Assembly (NCBI RefSeq): GCF_028369065.1
Contig: NZ_JAQNDA010000004.1
Span: 186,001 to 250,000 of the forward strand
Direction of reading: 5' to 3'
Length of the DNA stretch: 64,000 nt
Source: Marinobacter sp. SS21
GTDB lineage: Bacteria; Pseudomonadota; Gammaproteobacteria; Pseudomonadales; Oleiphilaceae
Made by a program: the position numbers and the translations under genes. The notes under the pieces are model-generated. The model ran no database searches, was not told where the DNA came from, and saw only the letters and a program-made list of their open reading frames with translations. This document shows positions 14,962 to 25,658 of the stretch, piece by piece (the first letter of the stretch is position 1; every line of letters begins with the position of its first letter).

Positions 14962-17900
14962 ATGGATGTGCTGACGACCCAGCGCAAGGCCGGCTCCCCC
15001 GTTGAACCCGGCAAGGCCTTACTGATTGGCCTGGCTGTCACCCTGGTGTATTTCGTCGCCGGGTATTTCGGTCTCAAGCTCGCCTTCGAAACCACCAACG
15101 TGTCACCGGTTTGGCCGGCTTCCGGTATCGCCCTGGCCGCCTTGCTGCTGGGTGGCCTCAGGATGTGGCCGGCGATTACCATCGGTGCGATGCTGGTTAA
15201 TGTCGTGAGTTTCGGCATCGACGCCGACGGCTGGCAGTTACAGGGGCTTGCCTCGTTGTTCATCGCAGTCGGTAACACCCTGGAGGCGGTGGTCGGCGCT
15301 TGGCTGATTCGTTCGTCCCTGCACGTCGCTACCGGGTTTCACCGTGTTTCCACCGTATTTCGCTTCCTGCTGGTGGTGGCCCTGGCCGGTAGCCTCAGTG
15401 CCGGCATTGGCTCCGCCACCCTGGTGGGCTTCGGGTTTGCTCCGCTGACCGCGCTGCAGGGCGTCTTCAGCACCTGGTGGTTGGGTGACTGCGTCGGCAT
15501 GCTGGTGGTCACGCCGATGGTATTGGTTTGGCGTAATCTTCCGGAAACACCCAGTGGCGGCCGGTCTTTGCTGCATGTCGGCACTCTGGCCGTGATCGTG
15601 GCCCTGCTGTGCTACCTGGTGTTCGGCTATGCCGGTGGTGATGTGCTGGATGCGCGCCTGCTGACCTTCCTGTTTGTCCCCACGCTGGCCTATGCCGCCT
15701 ACGTGTTTGGTTTGCACGGCGTGACGGCCTGCAGCCTTGGGGTGGCCAGTGTGGCCATGGCATCCACCATTGGTGGCAGTGGCCCCTTCGTGTTTGGCGG
15801 GGTCAATGCCTCCCTGGTGGCGCTGGATGCCTTTATCGCACTGTGGGTTTGCGCCGGCCTGGTGCTCGCGGCAGACCTGCAGGAACGCAGCAGCAAAGGG
15901 GGGCTGAAGCGGCGGGAAACCCTGGTGCCCTGGGCGGTACTGGTCCTTGCCCTGGGGGTGACCACCCTGATGTGGCGGGCGGCGTTGGATACCGCCCAGG
16001 AGAAGGGCGCCGAACAGTTCGATTTTCTGGCGGAAACCGTCCGTGCCCGCATCGCTGACCGGATGCGAGACTATGAGCAGGTGTTGCGGGGCGGCATCGG
16101 TTTGTTCCGGGCCTCGGAACGGGTCACTCGCGACGAGTGGCGGCGATTTGTCGAGGAGTTGGCCTTAACCGAGAACTATCCGGGAATCCAGGGCGTTGGT
16201 TTCGCCCGTTACCTGAGTGATGAGTCGGCGAAAGAAGCTTTTGAGGACATCATTCGACAGGAAGGCTTCCCGGAGTTTGCCGTGAAACCCAGTGGCCAGC
16301 GGGACGCCTATGTGGCGATTGCCTATCTGGAGCCGTTCGACTGGCGCAACCAGCGCGCCCATGGCTACGACATGTTCTCCGAAGCCTTGCGTCGCAATGC
16401 CCTGGCTCGAGCCCGGGATTCCGGGCGCGCTTCGGTTTCGGACAAGATTACCCTGGTGCAGGAGACTGCGGTCGGCGTTCAGGCCGGATTTTTGATCTAT
16501 CTGCCGTTCTATGAGGGTGGCGAAGTGCCGACCACGCTTGCGGAGCGACGCGAACGGATGTTTGGTGTGGTCTACAGTCCGTTTCGGATGGCGGACCTGA
16601 TGTCCGGAATCCTCGGTGACCAGTTCCCGCAGGTGGCGGTGACCATATTCGACGGCCAGACGCCAACGGCGGAGGCCCTTATGTACCAGAGCGAGGTCCA
16701 GCCGTCTGGGACTCCGCATTTGATCCAGCCATTTGAGACCACCTTGCCGGTGGAGTTCATCGACCACACCTGGACGTTGCAGTTGCAGTCGCTACCGGCC
16801 TTCACCAATGCTCTCGATCAGCAGAAATCGCAGATTATCCTGGTCAGTGGGGTACTGATCAGCTTCCTGCTGTTTTCCTTTATCCGGGCGTTGGTACTGA
16901 CCCGATCCCGAGCCCTGACGTTGGCCGAGGAGCTTACCTCCGCATTGCATCAGTCCGAACAGAAGTTTTCCTCCTTGGCCAGCAATGCCAATGAAGCCAT
17001 TTTTATCATTGATGACCAGGGCCGGATCACCTCCGTAAACCGGGCTGCCAGCGAGTATTTTGGCGAGACCGAGCAGGCGTTGATCGGCCGTCGCATCGAG
17101 AGTTTGTTTGCCCCGGCTCACCGCCGCGCCATGCTGACCGCGCTATCCGCCATCCGAAACCGGGATGAATCGCTCAGCCGGCTGGACAGCGTACAGACCG
17201 AGTGCCTGGATCATTCGGGTCTGGCATTTCCCGCTGAGTATTCCTTGTCCCACTGGTCCAGTGACGGTGAGGACTGTATCGGGGTGATCCTGCGGGATAT
17301 TACCGAACACCGGCTGGCAGAGGAACGACTGCAGCAGGCCCGGGAAGAGGCCGAGCAGGCGAGTCGGTCGAAGAGTGAATTTGTGGCCAATATGAGTCAC
17401 GAGATTCGGACGCCGATGAACGCCGTGTTGGGGATGACCCAAATTCTCGCCAAGACGCCAATGACCGGCGACCAGCGCCAGTACCTGGAGATGATCCAAT
17501 CCGCAGGTCGTTCGCTGATGGATATCATCAATGACATCCTCGATTTTTCGAAGATCGAGGCGGGCCGGTTGGACATCGAGCCGGTGCCCTTCGATCTCGA
17601 CGAACTGGTCAACAGCCTGGCGACGGTGATGATGATTGGCGCCAGCAAGAAAGCGCTGGAGCCCACCATTGGCGTGGAGCCGGACGTGCCGCGAGACCTG
17701 ATCGGTGACGAACTGCGTATCCGGCAGGTACTGCTCAACCTGGTTTCCAACGCCATCAAGTTTACCGAAGCGGGAGAAGTGGCGCTGCTGATCGAGGTCA
17801 CGGACCGCCATGGCCAGCAGGTTACTCTGCGATTCAGCGTCAAGGATTCCGGAATCGGCATGACGGAAGATCAGCAGCAGAACCTGTTCACCGCGTTCAC

Positions 17901-19317
17901 CCAAGCGGATTCCTCGATGACCCGGCGGTTTGGTGGTACCGGGTTGGGGCTCGCCATTTCCCGGCAGCTGGCAACCCTGATGGACGGCTCCATTGAGGTG
18001 CAAAGCGAACCTGGCCAGGGAAGTTGCTTCGCCATGCAGCTGCCGCTTGAGGTTCGGGCTCAGGGCAGGATGAAGTCGCTGCCCCGCAGTCTGGAAAATC
18101 TCAAGGTATTGCTGGTGGATGAAAACGCCATCAGCCGGGATTACCTGTCCCGCACCTTGCAAGGCTGGGGCTGGCAGTTGGATACAGCGGCATCGGTGAC
18201 CACCGCCTCCCCATTGATGCGGCAGGCGGGCGCATCCCAGGAAAGCTATCAGGTCCTGCTGCTGGACTGGTTGCCAGACACGCCGGAACGTCAGAGGTTG
18301 TTACGGGAATTGCGTGAGGTTTCGAGTAATCCCGAGCTGGTGGTGGTGGCACTGATCGCGCCTCATGAGCATGATCCCGAGGCCGATGACCAATTGCCGG
18401 AGGGCGTGAACGCAATGCTGGTCAAACCGGTGACCAGTTCCCGGTTGTTCGACAAGCTCCATGAGGTGATGCAAGCGGTTACCACCGAAGCCAAGGCTGG
18501 CGAGGTGGAGACGAACGTGTCTCTGCCGCTCGCGGGCGCCCGCCTGTTGCTGGTGGAGGATAACGAGCTCAACCAGATTGTCGCCAAGAATTTTCTGGAT
18601 GGCGCCGGAGCCGAGGTGGTCGTGGCCGAAAATGGTAAACAGGCACTGGCTCTGCTTCGGGAGGATGATGATCGCTTCGATATGGTGTTGATGGATGTGC
18701 AGATGCCGGTGATGGATGGGCTTACCGCCACCCGGTTGATTCGGGATGAGCTGCAGCTGCGGCTGCCGGTCCTGGCCATGACTGCGGGGGTGCTGGAGTC
18801 CGAACGGCAAAACTGTTTGCAGGCGGGGATGGACGATTTCATTGCCAAACCCATCGTCCAGGCCCAGATGCTAGAGACCATTCAGCAGTATCTGTCCGGG
18901 CACTCCCGGCCAGCACCGGTTTCGGCGTCCCAAGCCGGCGCAGCGCAGGCCGAAGGTCTGCTGGCGCCGCTGGACCGGTTGATGGCCTCAGTGGGCGACC
19001 AGGAGGGGCCACGCAAGGCGGTGGTGCTGATTGTTCGTAATATTGTGGACCGAGACGAGGCACCGGTTGAACAAGCCTTTGCCGACTGGCAGAGCGGCCA
19101 GACGGAGCAGTCGGCGTTGGCGCTGCACAACCTCCGCGGGCTGCTGGGCAGTATCGGAGCCAAGCGTCTCACCAGCCTCAGCCTGGAGCTGGAACATAAC
19201 CTCAACGCAGGCGCGGATCAGGAGCTGGAGGAGCAGTGGCAGGCGTTGCGAGCGGAATACAACGCGTTCGTCACGGCCCTGCGGCACTGGCTGCAGGCAC
19301 AGGAGGCGATGTCATGA
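14962..19317 (+). CDS. Hybrid sensor histidine kinase: MASE1-CHASE-PAS-HisKA-HATPase-REC-REC-HPt
   Basis: 1451 residues. Residues about 20-310 are a multi-pass MASE1 domain; about 365-600 a periplasmic CHASE-like domain closed by another membrane segment near 625-645. A PAS domain (about 670-790) precedes HisKA with H813 in [11 protein letters not shown] and an ATPase domain with [19 protein letters not shown] and [10 protein letters not shown]. Receiver 1 (about 1034-1155, D1102) is divergent; receiver 2 (about 1193-1310, D1245 in [11 protein letters not shown]) is canonical. The C-terminal HPt carries H1389 in [13 protein letters not shown]. The full phosphorelay is present but no output partner lies beside it. 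The ligand of CHASE/MASE1 is unknown. Confidence 0.9.
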   Translation: MDVLTTQRKAGSPVEPGKALLIGLAVTLVYFVAGYFGLKLAFETTNVSPVWPASGIALAALLLGGLRMWPAITIGAMLVNVVSFGIDADGWQLQGLASLFIAVGNTLEAVVGAWLIRSSLHVATGFHRVSTVFRFLLVVALAGSLSAGIGSATLVGFGFAPLTALQGVFSTWWLGDCVGMLVVTPMVLVWRNLPETPSGGRSLLHVGTLAVIVALLCYLVFGYAGGDVLDARLLTFLFVPTLAYAAYVFGLHGVTACSLGVASVAMASTIGGSGPFVFGGVNASLVALDAFIALWVCAGLVLAADLQERSSKGGLKRRETLVPWAVLVLALGVTTLMWRAALDTAQEKGAEQFDFLAETVRARIADRMRDYEQVLRGGIGLFRASERVTRDEWRRFVEELALTENYPGIQGVGFARYLSDESAKEAFEDIIRQEGFPEFAVKPSGQRDAYVAIAYLEPFDWRNQRAHGYDMFSEALRRNALARARDSGRASVSDKITLVQETAVGVQAGFLIYLPFYEGGEVPTTLAERRERMFGVVYSPFRMADLMSGILGDQFPQVAVTIFDGQTPTAEALMYQSEVQPSGTPHLIQPFETTLPVEFIDHTWTLQLQSLPAFTNALDQQKSQIILVSGVLISFLLFSFIRALVLTRSRALTLAEELTSALHQSEQKFSSLASNANEAIFIIDDQGRITSVNRAASEYFGETEQALIGRRIESLFAPAHRRAMLTALSAIRNRDESLSRLDSVQTECLDHSGLAFPAEYSLSHWSSDGEDCIGVILRDITEHRLAEERLQQAREEAEQASRSKSEFVANMSHEIRTPMNAVLGMTQILAKTPMTGDQRQYLEMIQSAGRSLMDIINDILDFSKIEAGRLDIEPVPFDLDELVNSLATVMMIGASKKALEPTIGVEPDVPRDLIGDELRIRQVLLNLVSNAIKFTEAGEVALLIEVTDRHGQQVTLRFSVKDSGIGMTEDQQQNLFTAFTQADSSMTRRFGGTGLGLAISRQLATLMDGSIEVQSEPGQGSCFAMQLPLEVRAQGRMKSLPRSLENLKVLLVDENAISRDYLSRTLQGWGWQLDTAASVTTASPLMRQAGASQESYQVLLLDWLPDTPERQRLLRELREVSSNPELVVVALIAPHEHDPEADDQLPEGVNAMLVKPVTSSRLFDKLHEVMQAVTTEAKAGEVETNVSLPLAGARLLLVEDNELNQIVAKNFLDGAGAEVVVAENGKQALALLREDDDRFDMVLMDVQMPVMDGLTATRLIRDELQLRLPVLAMTAGVLESERQNCLQAGMDDFIAKPIVQAQMLETIQQYLSGHSRPAPVSASQAGAAQAEGLLAPLDRLMASVGDQEGPRKAVVLIVRNIVDRDEAPVEQAFADWQSGQTEQSALALHNLRGLLGSIGAKRLTSLSLELEHNLNAGADQELEEQWQALRAEYNAFVTALRHWLQAQEAMS

Positions 19318-19328
19318 ATGGCGCCGGC

Positions 19329-20039
19329 TCAATCCAGGTAATATTCCACGGTGGCCACCACGCGAACGGTCTTGACCGGCTGCTGGCCTTCCAGCACGCC
19401 GGGCGCCTGATCCCGCGGTAGAATCTGGAACACGCCCTGATTGGCGCGCCTTAGCCTGCCCAGGCTGGTGTCGGCGTCCTGGGCGAACTGCTGGGCGGCT
19501 TCCCGGGCCGCGGTGGTGGCCTCGGCAATCATGGCCGGCTTGATGCGATTCAGGCTCTTGAACAGGTAGGTGGGTCCGCTGGCGCCGTACTCCGCCGACA
19601 GGGCGACGCCGGAGTCCACCAGTTCACTGATCCCCTGGGCGGCTTGCTGAATTCTGGCGATGTCTTCGCTGCGCACCATCAGTGTCTGCCGGATGATAAA
19701 ACGCTGCTGGCTGGTGGCGTTCTGGTAGGGGGTGGCCTGGCTATCGGCGACATCCAGGCGCTGCAGCTCCACGCTGTCGGTAGCAATGGCCTGCAGTTTG
19801 AGAAAGGCCATGATGGCGTCCCTGCTGGCCCGTGCCGACGCCTGGGCTTCCGCCAGTGAACTGCCGGTGGCGACGAAACGTAATGGCCACAACGCCAGAT
19901 CTGCCTGTACCTCCCGCTCCGCCACACCCTTGACGGTGACATAACGATCACCGGTGCGAAGATCTGTCAGCCCCTCCATGATCAGACAGGCGGAGACGAC
20001 CAGGGCGGTGGCGAGGATGATGGTGGGCAGCAGTTTCAT
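19329..20039 (-). CDS. SIMPL domain exported protein
   Basis: 236 residues from ATG 20039, which lies behind AACAGGACCCTGAC and begins a signal sequence (MKLLPTIILATALVVSACL). The cysteine could be a lipidation site, but a membrane anchor is equally possible. The body has the SIMPL features: VTVKGVAEREVQADLALWPL near the start, then a repetitive alpha-beta fold. Function in bacteria is little known (YggE-like, linked to oxidative stress). It converges on the kinase gene, with only 11 bases between stops. Confidence 0.88.
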   Translation of the reverse strand: MKLLPTIILATALVVSACLIMEGLTDLRTGDRYVTVKGVAEREVQADLALWPLRFVATGSSLAEAQASARASRDAIMAFLKLQAIATDSVELQRLDVADSQATPYQNATSQQRFIIRQTLMVRSEDIARIQQAAQGISELVDSGVALSAEYGASGPTYLFKSLNRIKPAMIAEATTAAREAAQQFAQDADTSLGRLRRANQGVFQILPRDQAPGVLEGQQPVKTVRVVATVEYYLD

Positions 20040-20197
20040 GTCAGGGTCCTGTTCCTGAGTAAGATCCTTCAACATTGCCAATCTGGTGGCCATCGTCAAG
20101 TGCCGCCTGCGACACCAAAGAGAGTCTGCCGCTAACCTCGGCGACTATCTGTGCCATGCTAGGAAGGAAGTCTCAATCTGACGGCGCGGAGGTGGAT

Positions 20198-20722
20198 ATG
20201 ACGGCACTGCGTATCGAATGCATTCAGGGGGACATCACCCAACAACCGGATGTGGATGCGGTGGTTAACGCGGCCAATGGCCTGTTGATGCCCGGTGGCG
20301 GCGTCGCCGGCGCCATTCATCGAGTCGCCGGCCCCGGATTGGCCCGGGAGTGCCAGCCGTTGGCGCCGATCCAGCCTGGGCAAGCGGTGATCACCGGCGC
20401 GCATAACCTGCCCAATCGCCATGTCATCCATTGTCTGGGACCGGTGTATGGCCAGGATGAGCCTTCGGCTCAATTGCTGGCCGACTGCTTTCGCCAGGCC
20501 TTGCGACTGGCAGATAACCAGGGGCTCGCTTCAGTGGCGTTCCCCGCCATTTCCACCGGCGTCTTCGGTTACCCGGTGAGGGAAGCCGCCGCCGTGGCCC
20601 TGGCGGCGGTTCGGGAGAGCTCGGCCTCGTTGCGCTCGGTCCGCCTGGTCCGGTTCGTGTTATTCAGTGACGAGGACCGCCAACAGTTCCAGCGGGCGCT
20701 GGAGGAAGGCGGAGTCGACTAA
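20198..20722 (+). CDS. Macro domain protein (ADP-ribose-binding)
   Basis: 174 residues from ATG 20198, preceded by GCGGAGGTGGAT. GDITQQPDVDAVVNAAN, GGGVAGAIHRVAGP and FPAISTGVFGYP are the standard macro-domain motifs of the YmdB/MacroD type: Asn-Ala-Ala-Asn and the Gly-rich loop bind ADP-ribose. It probably hydrolyses O-acetyl-ADP-ribose or mono-ADP-ribosyl adducts. It is a single gene in its orientation; no ADP-ribosyltransferase is visible nearby. Confidence 0.92.
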   Translation: MTALRIECIQGDITQQPDVDAVVNAANGLLMPGGGVAGAIHRVAGPGLARECQPLAPIQPGQAVITGAHNLPNRHVIHCLGPVYGQDEPSAQLLADCFRQALRLADNQGLASVAFPAISTGVFGYPVREAAAVALAAVRESSASLRSVRLVRFVLFSDEDRQQFQRALEEGGVD

Positions 20723-20817
20723 AGTCGGCGGCAATGGGTACCTGCGCAGGATAGAGGCGGTCAGCGCTACCGTCTAAGCTCGGCGGAGATAGGGAATTTG
20801 GATAGGAAGGTACTGTC

Positions 20818-21681
20818 TTGATCAGTCTGCGCACAGCCCTGCTTACGGTCCTGGCAATGGTCGCCTTTGCCGGTAACTCTCTGTTGTGTCGGGCGGCGTT
20901 GAGAGACACAGACATCGATGCCGCCAGTTTTACCTTTATCCGGATAGTCTCCGGGGCCCTGGTGCTGGCGTTGCTGATGCGGTTGCAGCGGACTCGTCGC
21001 GATCTCAAGGCGGGCTCCTGGTGGTCGGCGTTGGCGTTGTTCGTCTATGCCATTGCGTTTTCGTTTGCCTACGGCGGGTTGTCCACGGCGATGGGGGCGC
21101 TGTTGCTGTTTGGCGCGGTGCAGGCGACGATGATTGCGCTGGGTGTGGTCCGCGGCGACCGGCCCCAGCGTTGGCAGTGGCTGGGCATACTGGTGGCGTT
21201 CGTCGGCCTGACTGGGCTGTTGTTGCCGGGGCTGTCGGCGCCACCGCCGGTCAGCGCGGCTTTGATGTTGGCCGCCGGGGCGTCCTGGGGCGTGTACTCA
21301 CTTCGGGCCAAGGGCGCCGGCGACCCGCTGCAGGCAACCGCCGGGAATTTCCTGCGGGCGGTGCCGATGGCACTACTGGTGAGCCTGGTGTTATTGCCAC
21401 AGGCTCGCCTGGACGGGGCGGGCGCGGTGCTGGCCGTGGCCTCCGGGGCACTGGCGTCGGGTATTGGCTATGCCATCTGGTACGCCGCATTGCCGTTGTT
21501 GCAGTCCACCACCGCCGCCACGGTTCAGCTCAGTGTGCCGGTGATCGCAGCGGTCGGTGGCATCCTGTTGTTGGGGGAAGCATTAACGTTGAGACTGGTC
21601 GTGGCCGGCAGCGCGATTCTGGGGGGGATAGCCCTGGTGATTGTGGGCAAGCGGCTGACGCCAGCGAGGAGTCGGGGCTGA
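20818..21681 (+). CDS. EamA/DMT-family transporter
   Basis: 287 residues starting with TTG 20818, behind GGAAGGTACTGTC; no ATG fits the first membrane segment. Ten hydrophobic segments form two EamA repeats, with the conserved GNSLLCRAALR and FTFIRIVSGALVLALL early in repeat one. The first half should be an inner-membrane exporter of metabolites such as amino acids. The substrate is not inferable. It stands alone between the macro-domain gene and a convergent monooxygenase. Confidence 0.88.
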   Translation: MISLRTALLTVLAMVAFAGNSLLCRAALRDTDIDAASFTFIRIVSGALVLALLMRLQRTRRDLKAGSWWSALALFVYAIAFSFAYGGLSTAMGALLLFGAVQATMIALGVVRGDRPQRWQWLGILVAFVGLTGLLLPGLSAPPPVSAALMLAAGASWGVYSLRAKGAGDPLQATAGNFLRAVPMALLVSLVLLPQARLDGAGAVLAVASGALASGIGYAIWYAALPLLQSTTAATVQLSVPVIAAVGGILLLGEALTLRLVVAGSAILGGIALVIVGKRLTPARSRG

Positions 21682-21736
21682 GCCCGCGTCGGAGGGCAGC
21701 GGGGGCCAGGCAGTGCCCGGCCCCCGGGGACGGCGC

Positions 21737-23263
21737 CTAGGCGCCAAACAGTGCCGTGCGCAGTGGCGCCATCAGGCCAGCCTTGCGGGCGGCCTTGCCA
21801 ACGCGCCGGATGCCGTCGAACTCCAGGTAGCCGTCCTCGATCGGATCGAAACGCAGGATTTTGAGGTCTTCCAGGTAGTTCTGGTTGCTCTTCCAGGGGC
21901 CGTGGCTACCCTGGCGGGGCAGACGGTCATTGGCGCGCAGAACGTAGCCGGAATCCAGGGCGCCGAGCATGGTGTCCTCGGTGGCGCTGTTTTCGGTGTC
22001 CCGCGGAATCGCGACGTCGTAGCCGTGCTTGTCCATGTGGTTGATCAGGCGGCAGAAGTATTCGGCCGCGATGTCCGCCTTCAGGGTCCAGGAAATGTTG
22101 GTGTAGCCGAAGATCATGGCGGCGTTGGGCACATCATCCACCATGACGTTCTTGTACATCAGCTTGTCCCTCATCACAATCGACTCGCCGTCGATTTTCG
22201 CTTCCAGGCCTCCCAGCATCTGGATGTCCAGCCCGGTGGCGGTGATGACGATATCTGCTTCCAGCTCCTGACCGGATTTCAGCAGGATGCCGTTCTCGGT
22301 GAAGCGGTCGATGTGGTCGGTGGCCATGGACGCCTTACCGGATTTCACCGCCTTGAACAGGTCACCGTCCTTCACCACGCACAGTCGCTGGTCCCAGGGA
22401 TTGTAGCTCGGGGAGAAATGGCGCATGTCAACGTTCTTGCCCACCTGCTGACGAACAATGCTCAACAGCAACCGCCGCATGGCCTTCGGGCTTCGACGGG
22501 AACGCTCGAACAGGGCGCGGGCGATGGTGATGTTGCGGCCCCGGGTGATGCGGTAGGCGAGCTTGTCGGGCAGCACTTTTTGCAGTCCCACCGTCACCAG
22601 GTCGGTGGACGGCAGTGGCATCAGGTAGCTCGGGGAGCGTTGCAGCATGGTCACATGCTCCGCCTTTTCGGCCATGGTCGGAACCAGGGTGATGGCGGTG
22701 GCGCCACTGCCGATCACCACAATACGCTTGCCTTCGTACTCCAGGTCCTCCGGCCAGTGCTGGGGATGGATCACCCGTCCCTTGAACTTGTCCTCATCGG
22801 TGAACTGGGGTTTGTAGCCGGCGTCGTAGTTGTAGTAGCCGGTGCAGCCGGTCAGGTACTTGGCGGTGAAGGTCTGCTCCTCGCCGGTATCCTCGTTTAC
22901 GGCGGTCACCTGCCATAGCTTGTCATCACTGGACCAGTTCGCTTCCTTGACGGCGGTTCCGAAGCGGATATTGTCGGTGACACCGTAGGCCTCGGCGGTC
23001 TCCCGAACGTAGTTCTTGATGGCCGGACCATCGGCCAGCACCTTACCGCCGGTCCAGGGGCGGAAGTTGTAGCCAAAGGTGTACATGTCGGAATCTGAGC
23101 GAATGCCCGGGTACCGGAACAGGTCCCAGGTACCGCCAAGGTCGTGGCGTCGTTCCAGGATGGCGTAGCTCTTGCTGGGGCAGTCCTTGGTCAGGTGGCA
23201 GGCCATACCGACCCCGGAAACACCGGCGCCGATAATCAGGACATCAAAATGTTGTTCGCTCAT
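21737..23263 (-). CDS. Flavin-containing (Baeyer-Villiger type) monooxygenase
   Basis: 508 residues. The FAD motif GAGVSGVGMACHL is at the start; VVIGSGATAITLVP near residue 180 is the NADPH-binding motif; FKGRVIHPQHWPED just before it is close to the FxGxxxHxxxWP/D fingerprint of Baeyer-Villiger and N-hydroxylating class B monooxygenases. This sequence resembles the group annotated as FAD-containing monooxygenase EthA-like. It would oxygenate ketones, thioethers or a related substrate with NADPH and O2. Hydrocarbon-degrading marine genera carry many of these. No regulator is beside it. Confidence 0.9.
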   Translation of the reverse strand: MSEQHFDVLIIGAGVSGVGMACHLTKDCPSKSYAILERRHDLGGTWDLFRYPGIRSDSDMYTFGYNFRPWTGGKVLADGPAIKNYVRETAEAYGVTDNIRFGTAVKEANWSSDDKLWQVTAVNEDTGEEQTFTAKYLTGCTGYYNYDAGYKPQFTDEDKFKGRVIHPQHWPEDLEYEGKRIVVIGSGATAITLVPTMAEKAEHVTMLQRSPSYLMPLPSTDLVTVGLQKVLPDKLAYRITRGRNITIARALFERSRRSPKAMRRLLLSIVRQQVGKNVDMRHFSPSYNPWDQRLCVVKDGDLFKAVKSGKASMATDHIDRFTENGILLKSGQELEADIVITATGLDIQMLGGLEAKIDGESIVMRDKLMYKNVMVDDVPNAAMIFGYTNISWTLKADIAAEYFCRLINHMDKHGYDVAIPRDTENSATEDTMLGALDSGYVLRANDRLPRQGSHGPWKSNQNYLEDLKILRFDPIEDGYLEFDGIRRVGKAARKAGLMAPLRTALFGA

Positions 23264-23478
23264 GGTTCGCCCCTTTCTTGTGGTTAGCGAAGGCTGTGTT
23301 ACGACCTCTTGGGTGCCGTCGACAAAGCTGAGCCGTTTGCGCTTTGCCGAGGCCCGCAGGCCTCCGTTTGATTCTTACACTACGCTACTGCTGAAACGCG
23401 GACATTGACCGAGAATCGTGTCCGCAGGCGCCAAAAAGATCATAGTTGACAGCCGGGCTTCGACGGTGTGAATGCGGA

Positions 23479-24498
23479 TCACAGCGCGGCTGTGTCGCAG
23501 GTGGCAGTCGGATGGTCAAACTGCTGCCTCAACGCCTGCCGCTGTCGCTCAGGGTCACGGTATTCCTTGGGTAGCGGCAAGATAAAGTACAGGATGTCAC
23601 CTTGGGCAGGGGAGGCTCTGACGGGCCGTTGATCGTCCTCAACAGGCCAGAACACCGGACTGATCACGGTAATGGCCAATTCCGGATGGAGTGCGCGTAG
23701 CGCGGCGACGGTGCCTTGGTGGTAATCGCTGTGAAAGGCACCGGTGAGGTGCAGCACCTGGGCGCCGGGGTGACGGTCCAGGGCCTTGGCTATCTGTGTG
23801 GCCATGGTGTTGTCCCGCAGCAGTTGCGCCGTATAGCTGTTCTGCAGGCGTGCGGCATGGTAGGCGTCTTGGCGGTTTCCGGCTTGATGGTTGTCGTCAC
23901 CGTGGCTGCCGCCGATGGCCTCGATGAATCGTTGCCGATAGGCCTCGCTGCCCACCAGCGGAAGCACAGTGAGGCGCTCGCGCTGCGCCTCCGGTAACCC
24001 GGCGAGATACGCCAGGCCATGGCGGGCCAGGCATCGGACGATCGGCTGGGGTGCGTTGGTGGCAATTACCGGTCGTTGGTGTTGTTTGGCGAATTCCACC
24101 AATGGCCGATAAGAGGCGCGGTAGTTGGCCCAGGCGTTGGCGTCTTCGATCAACTCGGTTTCCCCGATTGCATCCTGCAGATACCGGTCCAGCGCGGCCT
24201 GGTCCGCCACCGTAAACTGTTCCATCGTCAGCACCTGGTTGGGACGCTGCTGGTAGAGTGCCTGTTGCAACCGTGCTTGCAACAGGTGGGCGGCCTGATG
24301 ACCGTGGTACTCGCCGATGATCACCACGTCGTCGTCCGCCAGTTGCTCGACAAGCTGGGCCTGGGTCAGCGGTTGTTGACTGGAGGCGTCCAGCAACGGG
24401 CTGTCATACAGGCTGCTGGGAGGGGTAATGGCGGAGGGGGTAGGCTTCAGGCTGCAGCCGGACAGGGCGATGGTCAGCGTCAGTATCAATCGGGTCAT
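23479..24498 (-). CDS. ChaN family haem-binding lipoprotein
   Basis: 339 residues from ATG 24498. MTRLILTLTIALSGC is a lipoprotein signal with lipobox LSGC (Cys15), so the protein is membrane-anchored. The ChaN domain begins at VVIIGEYHGHQAAHLLQ, and ATNAPQP and LTGAFHSDYHQGTV are other conserved ChaN blocks rich in histidine. ChaN of Campylobacter binds haem and is iron-regulated. No Fur box or haem-transport gene was seen next to it. Confidence 0.88.
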   Translation of the reverse strand: MTRLILTLTIALSGCSLKPTPSAITPPSSLYDSPLLDASSQQPLTQAQLVEQLADDDVVIIGEYHGHQAAHLLQARLQQALYQQRPNQVLTMEQFTVADQAALDRYLQDAIGETELIEDANAWANYRASYRPLVEFAKQHQRPVIATNAPQPIVRCLARHGLAYLAGLPEAQRERLTVLPLVGSEAYRQRFIEAIGGSHGDDNHQAGNRQDAYHAARLQNSYTAQLLRDNTMATQIAKALDRHPGAQVLHLTGAFHSDYHQGTVAALRALHPELAITVISPVFWPVEDDQRPVRASPAQGDILYFILPLPKEYRDPERQRQALRQQFDHPTATCDTAAL

Positions 24499-24638
24499 GG
24501 CTTGCCTCGGCAGGCGAACCGGGGTTGAGCGCCTGGATGGCTGTCCTTGCCCGGGCTTTTGTGTCACCCTCGGTTCCCGCAGTTATCCGCCCGGTGATGC
24601 CGGCGGTCGATACATGAAGTCTTACAGGTAGTCTGGCA

Positions 24639-25559
24639 ATGAGCAAACGAAAGCCGCCCTCAAACCGAGCCCTTTGGCACCCGGCCTACTGGCCGTCCTG
24701 GTGTGTGGTGTCACTGCTGTTTTTACTGTCCCGGTTACCGGCGTCGTGCAAACGCCGTTGCGGTGAGGGGATCGGACGGTGGCTGAGCCGCCGGCTGTCT
24801 AGCCGTGCCCGCGTGGTGGACGCCAATCTGCAGGCCTGCATGCCTCAACTCTCCGACGACAAACGTGCCCAGCTGGTGACGCAGAGTTTCGTTTCCTGTA
24901 CCCGAGGTATGTTTGAGAGCCTGGATGCCTGGTGGGGCGATCTGGGGGAGCGTCAGCGCCAGGTGGAGGTGCAGGGGTTGGAGCATCTCCGGGAGGCAAT
25001 GGCCCGCAACCGGGGGGTGCTGATGATCGGCGGTCACTACAGCATTCTGGACCTGGCATTACCTCTGGTGGGGCAATACCTCAGCAAGCCCGGCTACATG
25101 TACCGGCCCAACAACAGCGCGGTGATCGACCGTATGATCGAGCGTGGCCGTCGCAGGCATTTCGACATCCAGCCGTTTACCAAGCGCCAACTCCGGGAAA
25201 TGATGGCTTTCCTGGCTGAGGGCGGTCAGGTCTGGTATGGCTGTGATCAGGATTTCGGCAAAAAGACCGATGTGTTCGCTACCTTTTTCGGTGTCGAGAC
25301 CGGTTGTATCAGCACCCCCACCTTCATCGCCCGCGAATCCGGCGCCACCGTGTTGTGCGTCAGTCATGTGCGCAAGCCCTGCGGTGGTTACCGGGTGGCG
25401 TTTTCGCCCATTCTCGACGATTTCGGTCGCTGCCCCCACCAGGACGCCCAGCGCTGGAACCGTTTTATCGAAGACACCGTGCGTCAGTTCCCGGATCAAT
25501 ACCTTTGGCTGCACAAGCGCTTCAAAACCCGTCCAGCAGGCGCTGACGCCATCTACTGA
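24639..25559 (+). CDS. LpxL/HtrB-like lipid A acyltransferase
   Basis: 306 residues with one N-terminal membrane segment (WCVVSLLFLLSRLP). The acyltransferase motif H-x4-D is in GGHYSILDLALPLV, and WYGCDQDFGKK and VLCVSHVRKPCGGY continue the family pattern. It would transfer a secondary acyl chain from acyl-ACP to lipid A, or in an atypical case to an ornithine or other lipid. Length matches LpxL/LpxM. It stands alone on its strand between ChaN and the channel gene. Confidence 0.87.
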   Translation: MSKRKPPSNRALWHPAYWPSWCVVSLLFLLSRLPASCKRRCGEGIGRWLSRRLSSRARVVDANLQACMPQLSDDKRAQLVTQSFVSCTRGMFESLDAWWGDLGERQRQVEVQGLEHLREAMARNRGVLMIGGHYSILDLALPLVGQYLSKPGYMYRPNNSAVIDRMIERGRRRHFDIQPFTKRQLREMMAFLAEGGQVWYGCDQDFGKKTDVFATFFGVETGCISTPTFIARESGATVLCVSHVRKPCGGYRVAFSPILDDFGRCPHQDAQRWNRFIEDTVRQFPDQYLWLHKRFKTRPAGADAIY

Positions 25560-25658
25560 GGCCCCGCTGCACCGGCGTGCTACATGGGAAACGGGCGCTC
25601 ACGGGACTGGGCGGGGCGCGTCGACTCGGACTAATCTGGACCAGGGAGTGGCCGCGCT

